From Roseburia sp. (lineage in GTDB: Bacteria > Bacillota > Clostridia > Oscillospirales > Ruminococcaceae): DNA of 47,982 bases. The notes beneath the pieces were generated by a model. That model saw nothing but the letters and a program-made list of their open reading frames with translations. It did no database searches and was not told where the DNA came from. Position 1 is the first letter of the stretch. Every line of letters starts with the position of its first letter. The stretch spans positions 1-47,982 of the forward strand of contig JAMPCH010000015.1 in assembly GCA_023666265.1 (NCBI GenBank), given 5' to 3'. Below, piece after piece: positions 25,801-32,748 of this stretch. A program made the translations under genes and the position numbers.

Positions 25801-26067
25801 AAGGACTTGACGGGATTTGCGGATACATGGCTATACTGCTCGGAAAAGCCCGCAACGTTCACATTAGGTAGCGTTCAAAACCAAGACGGCGCGGATACCG
25901 AAATATCCGCATCAATCGTATCCGACGACAACTCCGTCGAGCAGGACAGCGGCAACGATGCATGGGTAACAATGATCATAATTGCCGGTGTTGCCGTGAT
26001 CGTCGCGGTTGTCATAATCGTGGTGATCGGAAAAAAGAAATCTTCCGGCGAAAAACAATCACATTAA
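22816..26067 (+). CDS. Surface protein: thioredoxin-like domains fused to M1 zinc aminopeptidase
   Basis: A 1083-aa protein with a signal peptide (1-33) and a C-terminal transmembrane helix (about 1050-1071) followed by a Lys-rich tail. Residues 45-200 resemble the thioredoxin-like domains of the previous gene but lack the cysteine (FADDQSPTARKA). Residues 260-480 carry SGSWCGDSKLA with C294. From about 535 an M1 peptidase begins. Its zinc site is HEFIH (853-857) with E876, the exact HExxH-x18-E spacing, and the exopeptidase GAMEN motif is changed to GAIET (830-834). M1 enzymes remove N-terminal residues from peptides. Coupling this to thiol chemistry at the surface suggests release of cysteine from peptides or disulfides such as cysteinyl-glycine, but this is inference. 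It lies 65 nt after its relative and ends before a strong terminator. Confidence 0.85.
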   Translation: MKINNKTFGITKALAFLLALVISVSLLPLSAFAEANASAPKAAAKELDYIGDKYGLDDHVFDILTFDRLNLLLLESRVNEKSVIVFADDQSPTARKAIPEINKKSKELGIEKVYYFDFVLAGENGVNIWDAPEETWLNAVTEDDVPVSQDLVIVKKILQNTTALRDVPQDFTAANDVFLFVLEGSGEAQENDEELALSTSISKSLLIKDDNVSETDIEETLSDVIENGVSTASSYSQFDYFNNAIWRSNASREFYENYDKFEDNFKLRAVTIYEFLYLLEQEGEHIILVSGSWCGDSKLALPFVIENSYYRDSDTIYVLDFKLTGGFDQPWSYRTYLSDHAEEFGLSSYSLGGTGIIGTEGATRITLLTRLGAKIMEKFGSGYPVGDANTVRDYVVDGKITLNDDGKVVAEYATTSDKSFRSPYLARYNKDAEKPIVDTWLYKVTEYDSNIDQEVGTYKDYELNSGGFSAEQLARGRYELALFFGAEDVSYTHHVPNISENPGADSGCGDENDTLDDQGQETLIPYHGSKQYDVTSYRIDVTLNESSSTPANSTFNATTVITATAVNELNGSNLSFDFRNIDISSVTVKDLTADKVIAAEYSQLNNDAQDRQKLNIALSENIASGDEFEVTVVYKLYTVDYSVSEFGSPQGFTVHVDGQGYTAAGEPFGATYWFPCNNTPADGARYEITLHAPAGYIAVSNGVKEKTFVDDNGYDAVAWKLTQDTAPYQIFATFSKNLIELKQEGEADENGNVQNPLFTTADGREIPIYAYVNKDIYSDINNRYRADRYFALLPEYIRSLERLFGAYPGEALGFVFENVGDGNGGSAGWGAIETRDRPLYTSTGIINENTFVHEFIHQWFGDAVRLEQWKELWLNEGFATLGTDLYFELTEENASFTVDDAEIPFTTSAKFKALWESKDENSIFWDTPVALINKETYLFGGPSIAYNKGALALAVLRDGIGDDAFLETLRTWVSENNGSTGTTESFIALAERISGKDLTGFADTWLYCSEKPATFTLGSVQNQDGADTEISASIVSDDNSVEQDSGNDAWVTMIIIAGVAVIVAVVIIVVIGKKKSSGEKQSH

Positions 26068-26081
26068 ACGATAAATTTTAA

Positions 26082-26129
26082 GGCTGCGCCGCACAAGGCG
26101 GATTCTCCTGCGGCGTAGCCTTTATTTTA
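26082..26129 (+). terminator. Rho-independent terminator
   Basis: GGCTGCGCCGC (26082-26092) pairs with GCGGCGTAGCC (26110-26120) with one G-U, and TTTATTTTA follows. It ends the cystine transporter/thioredoxin-like/M1 group. Confidence 0.85.
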
Positions 26130-26168
26130 TCTTCGCGATAACAGGTTAAGATATGAAAGGGTAAACAA

Positions 26169-26414
26169 ATGAAAAAACACGTGAAATATAAACCACAGGG
26201 CGTATGCTCCCGCAAGATCGAATTTGACATTATTGACGGGATCGTTTATAATGTCACCTTTCACGGCGGGTGCAAAGGAAATACTGCGGGAGTCGGCGCG
26301 CTCGCCGAGGGCATGGACGCTACGGAACTTGTAAAAAGGCTGAAAGGAATCCCGTGTAAGGGCGATAATTCTTGCCCGAATCAGCTCGCGATCGCGATTG
26401 AACAAAATTTGTGA
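26169..26414 (+). CDS. TSCPD domain protein
   Basis: An 81-aa protein of the small stand-alone TSCPD family. GVCSRKIEFDI opens the domain, HGGCKGNTAGVGAL follows, and the family signature appears as NSCPNQLA near residue 70. Four cysteines are spread as in the domain that also ends some ribonucleotide reductases, where metal or nucleotide binding is suspected. The role of the free form is unknown. It stands alone between the terminator at 26.1 kb and the mobile module, with GAAAGGG upstream of the ATG. Its high cysteine content fits the neighbourhood but proves nothing. Confidence 0.88.
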   Translation: MKKHVKYKPQGVCSRKIEFDIIDGIVYNVTFHGGCKGNTAGVGALAEGMDATELVKRLKGIPCKGDNSCPNQLAIAIEQNL

Positions 26415-26595
26415 TCTTGTCGGAAATCGGCAGTTATATGGCAAAGCATCACATTGCCATTATTTCTTGACCGTTTTTAAAAAAATACTTTTTAGGGAAG
26501 GTTGAGGCGTTATTATACTGTTCCCGAAACGGGGACAGTATGATAACGATAAAAATTCTGGAGTGCAGTCAGTCACTCAAACCCAATTTTATATT

Positions 26596-26629
26596 TGCCG
26601 CAGTTCGAAAAAGAATCGCGGCATTTTTT
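26596..26629 (+). terminator. Rho-independent terminator
   Basis: TGCCGC (26596-26601) pairs with GCGGCA (26618-26623), followed by TTTTTTG. Confidence 0.75.
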
Positions 26630-26701
26630 GTTCGACGAAATTCTATCATTCTCCCTATAAACACCGAAAAAGGGCAATGATATACATAATTAAAACAATT
26701 T

Positions 26702-26735
26702 GCGCGTTTGTTTCACAACAAACGCGCTATTTATT
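26702..26735 (+). terminator. Terminator-like hairpin
   Basis: GCGCGTTTGTT (26702-26712) and AACAAACGCGC (26717-26727) form a perfect 11-bp stem with a 4-nt loop, then TATTTATTTG. Confidence 0.7.
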
Positions 26736-26833
26736 TGTCGTAAAAGTGGATATTTGACATATTACCGCCCCCGCGCCCCTCCTTCTCCAATCTTGGAAAG
26801 AATTCAACAATTTTCAAGATGGAGGACTGTGCA

Positions 26834-27235
26834 ATGATTATTAAGTACAACTTTTTGAGCAAGCTCGCGGGCGAAATGTCCGAGGTCGAGGTCGATGACA
26901 ACCTCGGCAAGAAAATGGAGCAGATGGCACTTGACGAGTATAATCTCAACCGCGCCGAAACTCGCCGTCACACCTATATGTCGCAGTTGGAGGAAAACGG
27001 GCATTACATAGCCGACGACAGCGACCCTCTGGACGATATTCTTGAGGCGGAATTGCATGAGGCGCTTATGGCGGCGATTGAAAAATTGCAGCCGCATCAA
27101 AAGGAGCTTCTGATCCGAGTATATTGGAATAAGGAACTCCAAAAGGATATCGCCGCCGAGGAAGGAGTGTCACCACAGGCGATAGCAAGCCGTATAAAAA
27201 CAATTTTAAAAAATTTAAAAAATTTTTTAAAATGA
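26834..27235 (+). CDS. Sigma-70-family factor of mobile elements (region 4 only)
   Basis: A 133-aa protein. Its C-terminal half is a sigma region 4 helix-turn-helix (EKLQPHQKELLIRVYW, then KDIAAEEGVSPQAIASRIK), and a short acidic N-terminal part carries no clear region 2. Such proteins are common in Clostridial conjugative and integrative elements, next to recombinases, where they are thought to regulate element genes. The start at 26834 has GGAGG eight bases upstream; an in-frame ATG at 26819 overlaps that ribosome site and was rejected. A poly-A/T-rich end (LKNLKNFLK) precedes a 670-nt non-coding stretch. Confidence 0.8.
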   Translation: MIIKYNFLSKLAGEMSEVEVDDNLGKKMEQMALDEYNLNRAETRRHTYMSQLEENGHYIADDSDPLDDILEAELHEALMAAIEKLQPHQKELLIRVYWNKELQKDIAAEEGVSPQAIASRIKTILKNLKNFLK

Positions 27236-27907
27236 ATCCTTGTTTTTCGCTTTTTTCGTGGCTTATATATAGAGGGTTAAATTCTACCCTCTGTTGCTCA
27301 TTGGAAATTGAATAGCAGTATTTCAGATACATTTCCCTGCACAGCCCATAGTGGTTGAAAGCGAAAGTAGCGCCCCGCCAAGACGTTCACTGGATCACAA
27401 AATCGGACAAGTACGGCACTTTGCCGAACGAGTCACAGCTCACAATATTCCGTAAGATGATTTCAACACGATGTTGAACGGTTTCGCCCAAAGGCGCGGC
27501 ACGGACGCCGCGCCAACAAAGCGAAACCGTCATAACCGAGCGATAAAGAGCAGCTCCCGAAACCGACGTGGCAGCAAGTGCGCGACGACCTGCGCAGAGG
27601 GATAATGATACTTCCGTCCAGCCACAACTGCACGTAATGGGGGCGGCGGCATGAGAACCATGCCGAGGTGAGAGTCCTATGACGTAATGCCAATTACGGT
27701 CTGAAATATTCCCGAATGTCGGGGGTGCGGGGCAAATACGACAAAGTTTTTACAGGCAAACAAGGGGAGCGATCCGCTTATAGAATATAAGGAAACGGCT
27801 CTGAAATCGCGCAGAGCCGCGACCGTTTGCACACTGAAAAGTGTGCAAATTTCAGTTGAGTTTACGAACGAGATTGAAAATTGCACATTTTATATGGAGG
27901 AAAAAAC
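27236..27907. other. Non-coding, hairpin-rich stretch between sigma gene and SHOCT-like gene
   Basis: About 670 nt without a credible gene on either strand. Hairpins follow one another: AGAGGGT/ACCCTCT (27271-27292), a compound stem at 27481-27527, CGTAAT/ATTACG (about 27683-27698), CGGCTCTG/CAGAGCCG (27796-27819) and TTTGCACAC/GTGTGCAAA (27826-27849). This could be a structured leader RNA, an attachment or transfer-related region, or a decayed gene. Confidence 0.65.
27481..27527 (+). ncRNA. Compound hairpin, possible structured RNA element
   Basis: GTTTCGC (27481-27487) pairs with GCGAAAC (27521-27527). Inside, GGCGCGGC (27493-27500) pairs with GCCGCGCC (27507-27514). A 5/6-nt internal loop separates the stems and the apical loop is 6 nt. 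No T-run follows, so it is not a simple terminator. Confidence 0.45.
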
Positions 27908-28048
27908 ATGGACAACGAAGCAATCATCAAGTACAAATTCTATCTGTGCAGAAATTTTCTGGACAAGCTGTTAAGCGAAAATCTCATCACCGAAGCACAA
28001 CGCAGAAAGATAGAAAAGGCTGTCATAAAGCGGCTTGCCGAGGTTTGA
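27908..28048 (+). CDS. Small SHOCT-like protein of the recombinase cassette
   Basis: A 46-aa ORF with TGGAGG eight bases before the ATG. It reads MDNEAIIKYKFYLCRNFLD, then a helix with LLSENLITEAQRRKIEKAV. The pattern of a short C-terminal helical hairpin with LIT or LIS-x-E-x-x-R/K-K is that of SHOCT domains, and small SHOCT proteins often precede recombinase clusters in Clostridial mobile elements. The ribosome site and context make it a real gene. Its role is unknown, possibly oligomerisation or regulation. Confidence 0.7.
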   Translation: MDNEAIIKYKFYLCRNFLDKLLSENLITEAQRRKIEKAVIKRLAEV

Positions 28049-28081
28049 ACCCCGTCCGCTTTTGTCGATTTTGACGTGAAA

Positions 28082-28138
28082 AACCGAAGATATTTCGGTG
28101 ACATTGGTGATAGATAAACCCGAACCGTTTCGGTATAA
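28082..28138 (+). promoter_or_regulatory. Tandem CCGAA/TTCGG palindromes at recombinase promoter
   Basis: Two inverted repeats of the same core occur in tandem: ACCGAA-gata-TTTCGGT (28082-28098) and CCGAA-CCGT-TTCGG (about 28119-28132). The second runs directly into TATAAT at 28133-28138, 26 nt before the first recombinase gene. This is a likely operator or recombinase-binding site over the promoter. No good -35 was found at standard spacing. Confidence 0.5.
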
Positions 28139-28163
28139 TGTGTCGTAGAAAGGAGCTGATGAA

Positions 28164-29687
28164 ATGGCTGAAATCACGATAATACCCGCAAAAGACCGCT
28201 CCGACGAGATCGTCAGAACGGCGGCTTACGCGCGAGTTTCGAGCGACAGCGAGGATCAGCTGAACTCATTCGCGGCACAGATACGGTATTACACCGAGCT
28301 GTTAAGCAACAGCACCGACGCAGTCTTCGTGGATATGTACGCCGATAAAGGCATTTCGGGAACCTCTGCGGAAAAGCGCACCGAATTCCAACGAATGATG
28401 AACGACTGCCGAAAGGGCAAAATCGACCGAATACTCGCGAAATCAATCTCGCGATTCGCGAGGAACACAAAGGATAGCCTTGAAGCGGTACGCGAGCTGA
28501 AAACGCTCGGCATAAGCGTATATTTCGAAAAGGAAAATATCGACACGGCAGAAATAAGTTCGGAGATGATGTTGGCGATATACAGCCAATTCGCGCAGGA
28601 AGAATCCATGTCGATATCCAAAAACTGTCGGCTCGGAATTAAAAAACGCATGGCGGACGGCACCTATAAAAATCCGTCCGCACCGTTCGGCTATGATTAT
28701 GTTGACGGCAAGTTGCAAATCAATCCCGAAAAAGCCGAAATCGTAAAACAGATTTTTAACTGGTATGTGAGCGGAATTGGGTTAAACGAAATCGCGATAC
28801 GGTTGAATTCGCTCGGTGTCCGAAGGGAAATCTGGTGGCACGGGACAATTCGGTGCATACTGACGAACGAGCGCTACATCGGCGACAGACTGCTGCAAAA
28901 GCGTTACACCACCGATACGCTGCCATTTAAAACTGCTGTAAACCGCAGAGAAAAGCCGCAATATTACGTCAGCGGCACTCATGAACCGATCATTGAAAAA
29001 TCGGTTTTCGACGCCGCCCAAAAGATATTTTCCCGACGCGAAAAGCCAAGCGGATACGCGGCAGACAGCAGCCCGTTCAGAGGAAAAATTTATTGCGGGA
29101 ATTGCGGAGCGACATTCAGACTGAAAACGCGCACAAACGGCGCACGGTGGGTATGCAGAAATCATGACCAATCAGCTGACAACTGCAATATTCGGCAGAT
29201 ACGGGAAGATGAATTCCGCGTAGCGTTTATACGCTTATGGAACAAGCTGCAAGCGCATTATAAGGCAATCCTCTCCCCCATGCTCCGCCAACTTGAATTG
29301 CTCTCCGAAAAGGAGAAATCGGGCAATATTCAGCTCGCCGAACTCCGTAAGGAAATAGCGGAAATCAAGCAGCAGAGTTACCTACTAACAATGCTGAATT
29401 CGCAGGGAACGCTCGACGGCGCGTACTTCAAGGAACGCACCCAAGAGCTCGACCGAAAGCTGATAACCGCGCAAAAACAACTCCATGCTAACCTTGATGA
29501 CAAGGACAGCGAACGGCTTGACGACTTGCGAAAGCTGATCGGCATATTCGAACGATCCGAACCGATAGCCGAATTCGATGAAATAAAATTCGGACAAATA
29601 GTCGAGAAAATAACCGTACTGTCCGAAACGGAGATACGGTTTGATTTACTCGGCAATATTGGCTTTACAGAACGGATTGAGAGGTGA
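28164..29687 (+). CDS. Large serine recombinase (first of cluster)
   Basis: A 507-aa site-specific recombinase. The resolvase/invertase catalytic domain occupies 15-165, with the nucleophile serine in AYARVSSDSEDQ and the SRFARNTKDSLE arginine motif. The recombinase DNA-binding domain follows (about 170-270), then a zinc ribbon with CGNCG and VCRNHDQSADNC, and a coiled-coil region rich in Leu/Lys/Glu at 370-450. This architecture is that of transposon-type large serine integrases (TnpX/TndX group) that excise and insert elements through a circular form. It has an AAAGGAG site and leads a run of three recombinase-family genes. Confidence 0.95.
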   Translation: MAEITIIPAKDRSDEIVRTAAYARVSSDSEDQLNSFAAQIRYYTELLSNSTDAVFVDMYADKGISGTSAEKRTEFQRMMNDCRKGKIDRILAKSISRFARNTKDSLEAVRELKTLGISVYFEKENIDTAEISSEMMLAIYSQFAQEESMSISKNCRLGIKKRMADGTYKNPSAPFGYDYVDGKLQINPEKAEIVKQIFNWYVSGIGLNEIAIRLNSLGVRREIWWHGTIRCILTNERYIGDRLLQKRYTTDTLPFKTAVNRREKPQYYVSGTHEPIIEKSVFDAAQKIFSRREKPSGYAADSSPFRGKIYCGNCGATFRLKTRTNGARWVCRNHDQSADNCNIRQIREDEFRVAFIRLWNKLQAHYKAILSPMLRQLELLSEKEKSGNIQLAELRKEIAEIKQQSYLLTMLNSQGTLDGAYFKERTQELDRKLITAQKQLHANLDDKDSERLDDLRKLIGIFERSEPIAEFDEIKFGQIVEKITVLSETEIRFDLLGNIGFTERIER

Positions 29688-29693
29688 TACAAA

Positions 29694-30281
29694 ATGCTTA
29701 AAAACAGGAGCATTCCATTCGGCTACTGCATGGTAAACGGCAAATTCGCCATAAACGAAACCGAAGCGGAAACCGTGCAAAAAATATTCGCGGACTACAT
29801 AGGCGGAAAATCGCTCAAAACCATCGCCGCCGAAATGCAGATACCTTACAATTCGGGCAAGGCAATCTGGAACAAAAACATGGTCTGCCGAATGCTCGAT
29901 AACAAAAAATATCTCGGCGAGAACGGATACCCGCAGATCGTCTCCGCAAACGATTTCAAGCAAGCGGCTCGCATAAAGGCAGAGCGAAACACATACCGTA
30001 AACCCGCTCTGCAGGACGAACCTAGGCAAGCAGAGGCAATAATCACGGAATATGAGCCAACCGATGAGATTCAGCGCATGACCAATGAGATTCAGCGCAT
30101 GACCAATGAGATTCAGCGCATGACCAATGAGATTCAGCGCATGACCAATGAGATTCAGCGCATGACCAATGAGATAAATCGGTTGCTTGATTCCGAAAAT
30201 CCCGATAAGGCAAAGGCTGAGTCGCTTATCATAGGGTGCGCTCAATTGAAATATTCGACAATCAAAGAGGTGAGAACATGA
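29694..30281 (+). CDS. Recombinase-domain protein lacking catalytic domain, with heptad repeats
   Basis: A 195-aa protein that begins directly in the recombinase DNA-binding domain (IPFGYCMVNGKFAINETEAE, then KTIAAEMQIPYNSGKAIWN and MVCRMLDNKKYLGENGYP) and has no resolvase domain or active serine. Residues about 122-160 are five and a half perfect copies of the heptad EIQRMTN, encoding a likely coiled coil. It begins 6 nt after the first recombinase and overlaps the next one by 4 nt (ATGA). Non-catalytic members occur between two recombinases in related Clostridial elements. It probably acts as a DNA-binding partner, but this is not demonstrated. Confidence 0.85.
   Translation: MLKNRSIPFGYCMVNGKFAINETEAETVQKIFADYIGGKSLKTIAAEMQIPYNSGKAIWNKNMVCRMLDNKKYLGENGYPQIVSANDFKQAARIKAERNTYRKPALQDEPRQAEAIITEYEPTDEIQRMTNEIQRMTNEIQRMTNEIQRMTNEIQRMTNEINRLLDSENPDKAKAESLIIGCAQLKYSTIKEVRT
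30066..30170 (+). repeat. Five tandem 21-bp repeats in coding sequence
   Basis: Five identical, uninterrupted copies of a 21-nt unit (GAGATTCAGCGCATGACCAA plus T), each encoding EIQRMTN. The next unit begins GAGATAAAT and diverges. Perfect identity indicates recent slippage or expansion; the unit length of seven codons keeps the frame and the heptad phase. Confidence 0.97.
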
Positions 30282-31909
30282 CCGGAACGGCGATACAAAG
30301 CGATATGCGCGTGGTGATGATACCCGCGAAATCACGCGAGGAAATTCAGCGCACCACGCGTTTAAAGGTGGCGGCGTACTGCCGCGTCAGTACCGACCAA
30401 GAGGAACAGGAAAGCAGCTATGAAGCGCAGATCAGCTACTACACCGACAAAATCGGAAACAATTCCGAGTGGCAATTAGCGGGCATTTTTGCAGATGAGG
30501 GAATTACGGGAACGCAAGCAAAAAAGCGCCCCGAATTCATGAAAATGATCCGCCTTTTCCGACAGCGAAAAATTGACATGGTGCTTACAAAATCATTGTC
30601 GAGATTTGCGCGCAATACGGTCGAGTGCTTAAAATATATCCGTGACCTCAAAGCACTCGGCATAGCAATCGTATTCGAAAAAGAAAATTTGAATACGCTT
30701 GAAACCGACACCGAAATGATGTTGACGATAATGTCCTGTTTCGCCCAAGCCGAGAGCGAGTCCATAAGCAAAAATGTGGCTTGGGGCATTCGGCAGAGCT
30801 TCAAAAACGGCAACGTCCCGATGCAGTACGCACGGCTCCTCGGCTATAAAAAGGGCGAAAATGAACTTCCCGAAATCGTTCCCGATGAAGCGGAAATCGT
30901 TCGGGAAATCTTCCGCCGCTACCTTGACGGCGCGAGCATGGAGCAGATAGCGGACGGCTTGAACGCTCGGGGATTAACGACAAAGGGCAGCGGCTCGCCT
31001 TATCGAAAAATAGCAATTCAGCGTATACTCACAAACGAGAAATACACGGGCGACGCGCTGCTGCAAAAGACCTACATAACCGATTGCATTACAAAAAAGA
31101 GCCGCAAAAACAATGGCGAGCTGCCGATGTACTTGGTGAAAAACCACCATGAGCCGATAATATCTCGCGCTGATTTCAATCGCGTGCAGGAAGAAATGGC
31201 TCGGCGTTCGGCGAAACGCACCATAGCCGAGAAACTTACGAAAACCGAGCAGGGCAAATACAGCGCGAAATACGCGCTCTCGGAACTGCTTATCTGCGGA
31301 GAATGCGGGGCACATTACAGGCGCGTTACTTGGACGGCTAAAGGCTTTAAAGAGATAAAGTGGCGGTGCATTTCTCGCATTCAGTATGGCAAGAAGAAAT
31401 GCCACTGCTCTCCCACCGTGGACGAGCAAGCGCTCCACAAGACGATAGTGAGTGCGATAAACGAGTTTTGCGAGGTCAAGGACGATGTGGCAAAGGTACT
31501 CCGTGAGAGCATAACCGAGGTGCTTGACCCAAACCTAAGCGGGAGCGTACAAGCAGCGCAGTAGCGAATCGACGAACTCGCGAGAAACATCGACGAGCTG
31601 ATAAAGCTGGCGACAGTTCCCGAAAACGCGTCGACGACAATGGCTGACATCGAAAAATTCAGCGAGGAAATGAAAATGTTACGCGAGTTTATCGAAATTG
31701 AAAAGTCAAAACAATCCGCGGCGCAGCGAAACTCAACAGAGCTGGACGCAGTGCTGAAGCGGTTCGAATGTGAGGATTTTACCTTGACAGAATTTGATGA
31801 TGTTGTAGTGCGGCAACTGATCGAGAAAATAACGGTTGAGGGCAAAGACATCGTAACGGTCACCTTTAAGGGCGGCTTTGAAATAAGAAAGGAACTGAAT
31901 GGAGATTGA
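30278..31909 (+). pseudogene. Serine recombinase (third of cluster) with in-frame TAG
   Basis: A recombinase of about 543 codons. The catalytic domain has AAYCRVSTDQEEQ and SRFARNTVECLK, the recombinase domain includes GYKKGENELPEIVP, and the zinc ribbon CGECGAHYRR is present. A TAG at 31562-31564 cuts the frame after GSVQAAQ. The same frame then continues RIDELARNIDELIKL, a coiled coil, and ends in the usual VRQLIEKITV segment at 31909. About 115 C-terminal residues would be lost; the catalytic and DNA-binding parts remain. CAG to TAG is a simple transition in a Gln-rich stretch. The start at 30278 overlaps the previous stop (ATGA). Reduced but not absent function is possible. Confidence 0.85.
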
Positions 31910-32033
31910 AATTCCGATATGGCTATACGAGCTGCTTCTGATTGAGGCGGCTCAAACCGATTCTGCAGTCGAACAGATTGCGGAATCTGCTTTTAGAAAA
32001 TTTTTAGAAAGGGATAGGAACAATGTCGACTAA
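31899..32033 (+). CDS. Small unknown protein, translationally coupled
   Basis: A 44-aa frame overlapping the end of the third recombinase by 11 nt and the start of the next gene by 11 nt. It reads MEIEIPIWLYELLLIEA, then EQIAESAFRKFLERD, an amphipathic helical pattern ending in basic residues and resembling a short ribbon-helix-helix half. The ribosome site GAAAGGA lies at the right distance. The chain of overlaps supports a real gene. The function is unknown. Confidence 0.55.
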   Translation: MEIEIPIWLYELLLIEAAQTDSAVEQIAESAFRKFLERDRNNVD

Positions 32034-32544
32034 TGAGAAAAAAGGAGTTACCATCAAAATTGACGCTGAACTTCACGCCGAGGTCAAGCGATACATTGAG
32101 GAACACAGGATAACAATGGGAGATTTCGTCACTTTGGCTTTTCAGGACGAACTTCATCCCAAATTCAACATCAGGGAGGACAAGAACATGAGCAATATGA
32201 GGACGCTGGCGTTTCAGGTGCCGGAAGAACTGTTTCAGCAGATCAAGGACTATCTGCAACGCAACAACATGACACAGAAAGATTTCGTCATCGGGCTGAT
32301 CGAAACCGAGATAAACCGCGATCTGACACAGCGGGCGGCACAGTCAACCCCCGAGGAAAACGCGGACGTGTCGCGCGATTTGAGCGAGGATTCCGCCGAG
32401 GTCGGGGAACAACCCGAGGAACGGGAAAGCACCACCGTTTCGACCGATTTTGACGGCGAGGGCGAGGAAACCGAGAACCCCGACGAGGATATGGACGAGA
32501 TCGAGGAGCAGGACGAGGGGATGGGGATGTCGATGGGTATGTAA
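32023..32544 (+). CDS. RHH-like element protein with acidic tail
   Basis: A 173-aa protein. Two similar N-terminal segments, KKGVTIKIDAELHAEVKRYI (about 6-25) and TLAFQVPEELFQQIKDYLQR (about 61-80), look like two ribbon-helix-helix or helix units of the type V-x-I-x-x-E-L-x-x-x-V-x-x-Y-I. Residues 105-165 are highly acidic and disordered, ending in a Met-Gly-rich GMGMSMGM tail. Similar genes lie near mobilization functions of Clostridial elements. DNA binding is inferred from the fold pattern only. It ends just before a strong terminator, closing the recombinase module. Confidence 0.7.
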   Translation: MSTNEKKGVTIKIDAELHAEVKRYIEEHRITMGDFVTLAFQDELHPKFNIREDKNMSNMRTLAFQVPEELFQQIKDYLQRNNMTQKDFVIGLIETEINRDLTQRAAQSTPEENADVSRDLSEDSAEVGEQPEERESTTVSTDFDGEGEETENPDEDMDEIEEQDEGMGMSMGM

Positions 32545-32552
32545 GCTTTTTT

Positions 32553-32584
32553 TGAAATCCGAGTCTGTCGGGACTCGGATTTCA
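32553..32584. terminator. Bidirectional rho-independent terminator
   Basis: TGAAATCCGAGTC (32553-32565) and GACTCGGATTTCA (32572-32584) form a perfect 13-bp stem with a T-run on the 5' side and an A-run on the 3' side. It can stop transcription in both directions. Confidence 0.85.
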
Positions 32585-32696
32585 AAAACCCTGCCCTGTC
32601 CATTGTGAAATTTCACAAAGCATCGATGATATTTTTGTGCAATTAGACGAAATTTCTGTGCAGCAAGCAAAATTTTGACATTTTGCACAAAAAGGG

Positions 32697-32725
32697 TTGA
32701 AAAATCTTCCAAAGTATACTATAAT
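32697..32725 (+). promoter_or_regulatory. Promoter of the AT-rich cargo genes
   Basis: TTGAAA (32697-32702), a 17-nt spacer and a perfect TATAAT (32720-32725), just upstream of the 178-aa membrane protein gene. Confidence 0.7.
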
Positions 32726-32748
32726 AAATATAAGGGTACGATTGTCCA

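Larger units (their letters stand above)
26415..26833. other. Intergenic region with four hairpins
   Basis: No gene is seen. ATGGCAA/TTGCCAT (26438-26460) may end the TSCPD transcript. A perfect 11-bp palindrome TACTGTTCCCG/CGGGGACAGTA lies at 26516-26540 (one G-T pair) with no T-run, more like an operator. Two terminator-like hairpins follow at 26596-26629 and 26702-26735. This region is the junction between the sulfur island and the recombinase module. Confidence 0.7.

Noticed and set aside
30066-30170. Tandem repeats considered as a CRISPR-like array
   Set aside because: The units are directly adjacent without spacers and encode heptads within an intact reading frame.
4399-31564. Genome-wide reassignment of TAG
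   Set aside because: TAG ends the thioredoxin gene (16597-16599) just before the next gene's ribosome site and also ends the VirD4-like gene; the residues replaced at the two in-frame TAG codons seem to differ.
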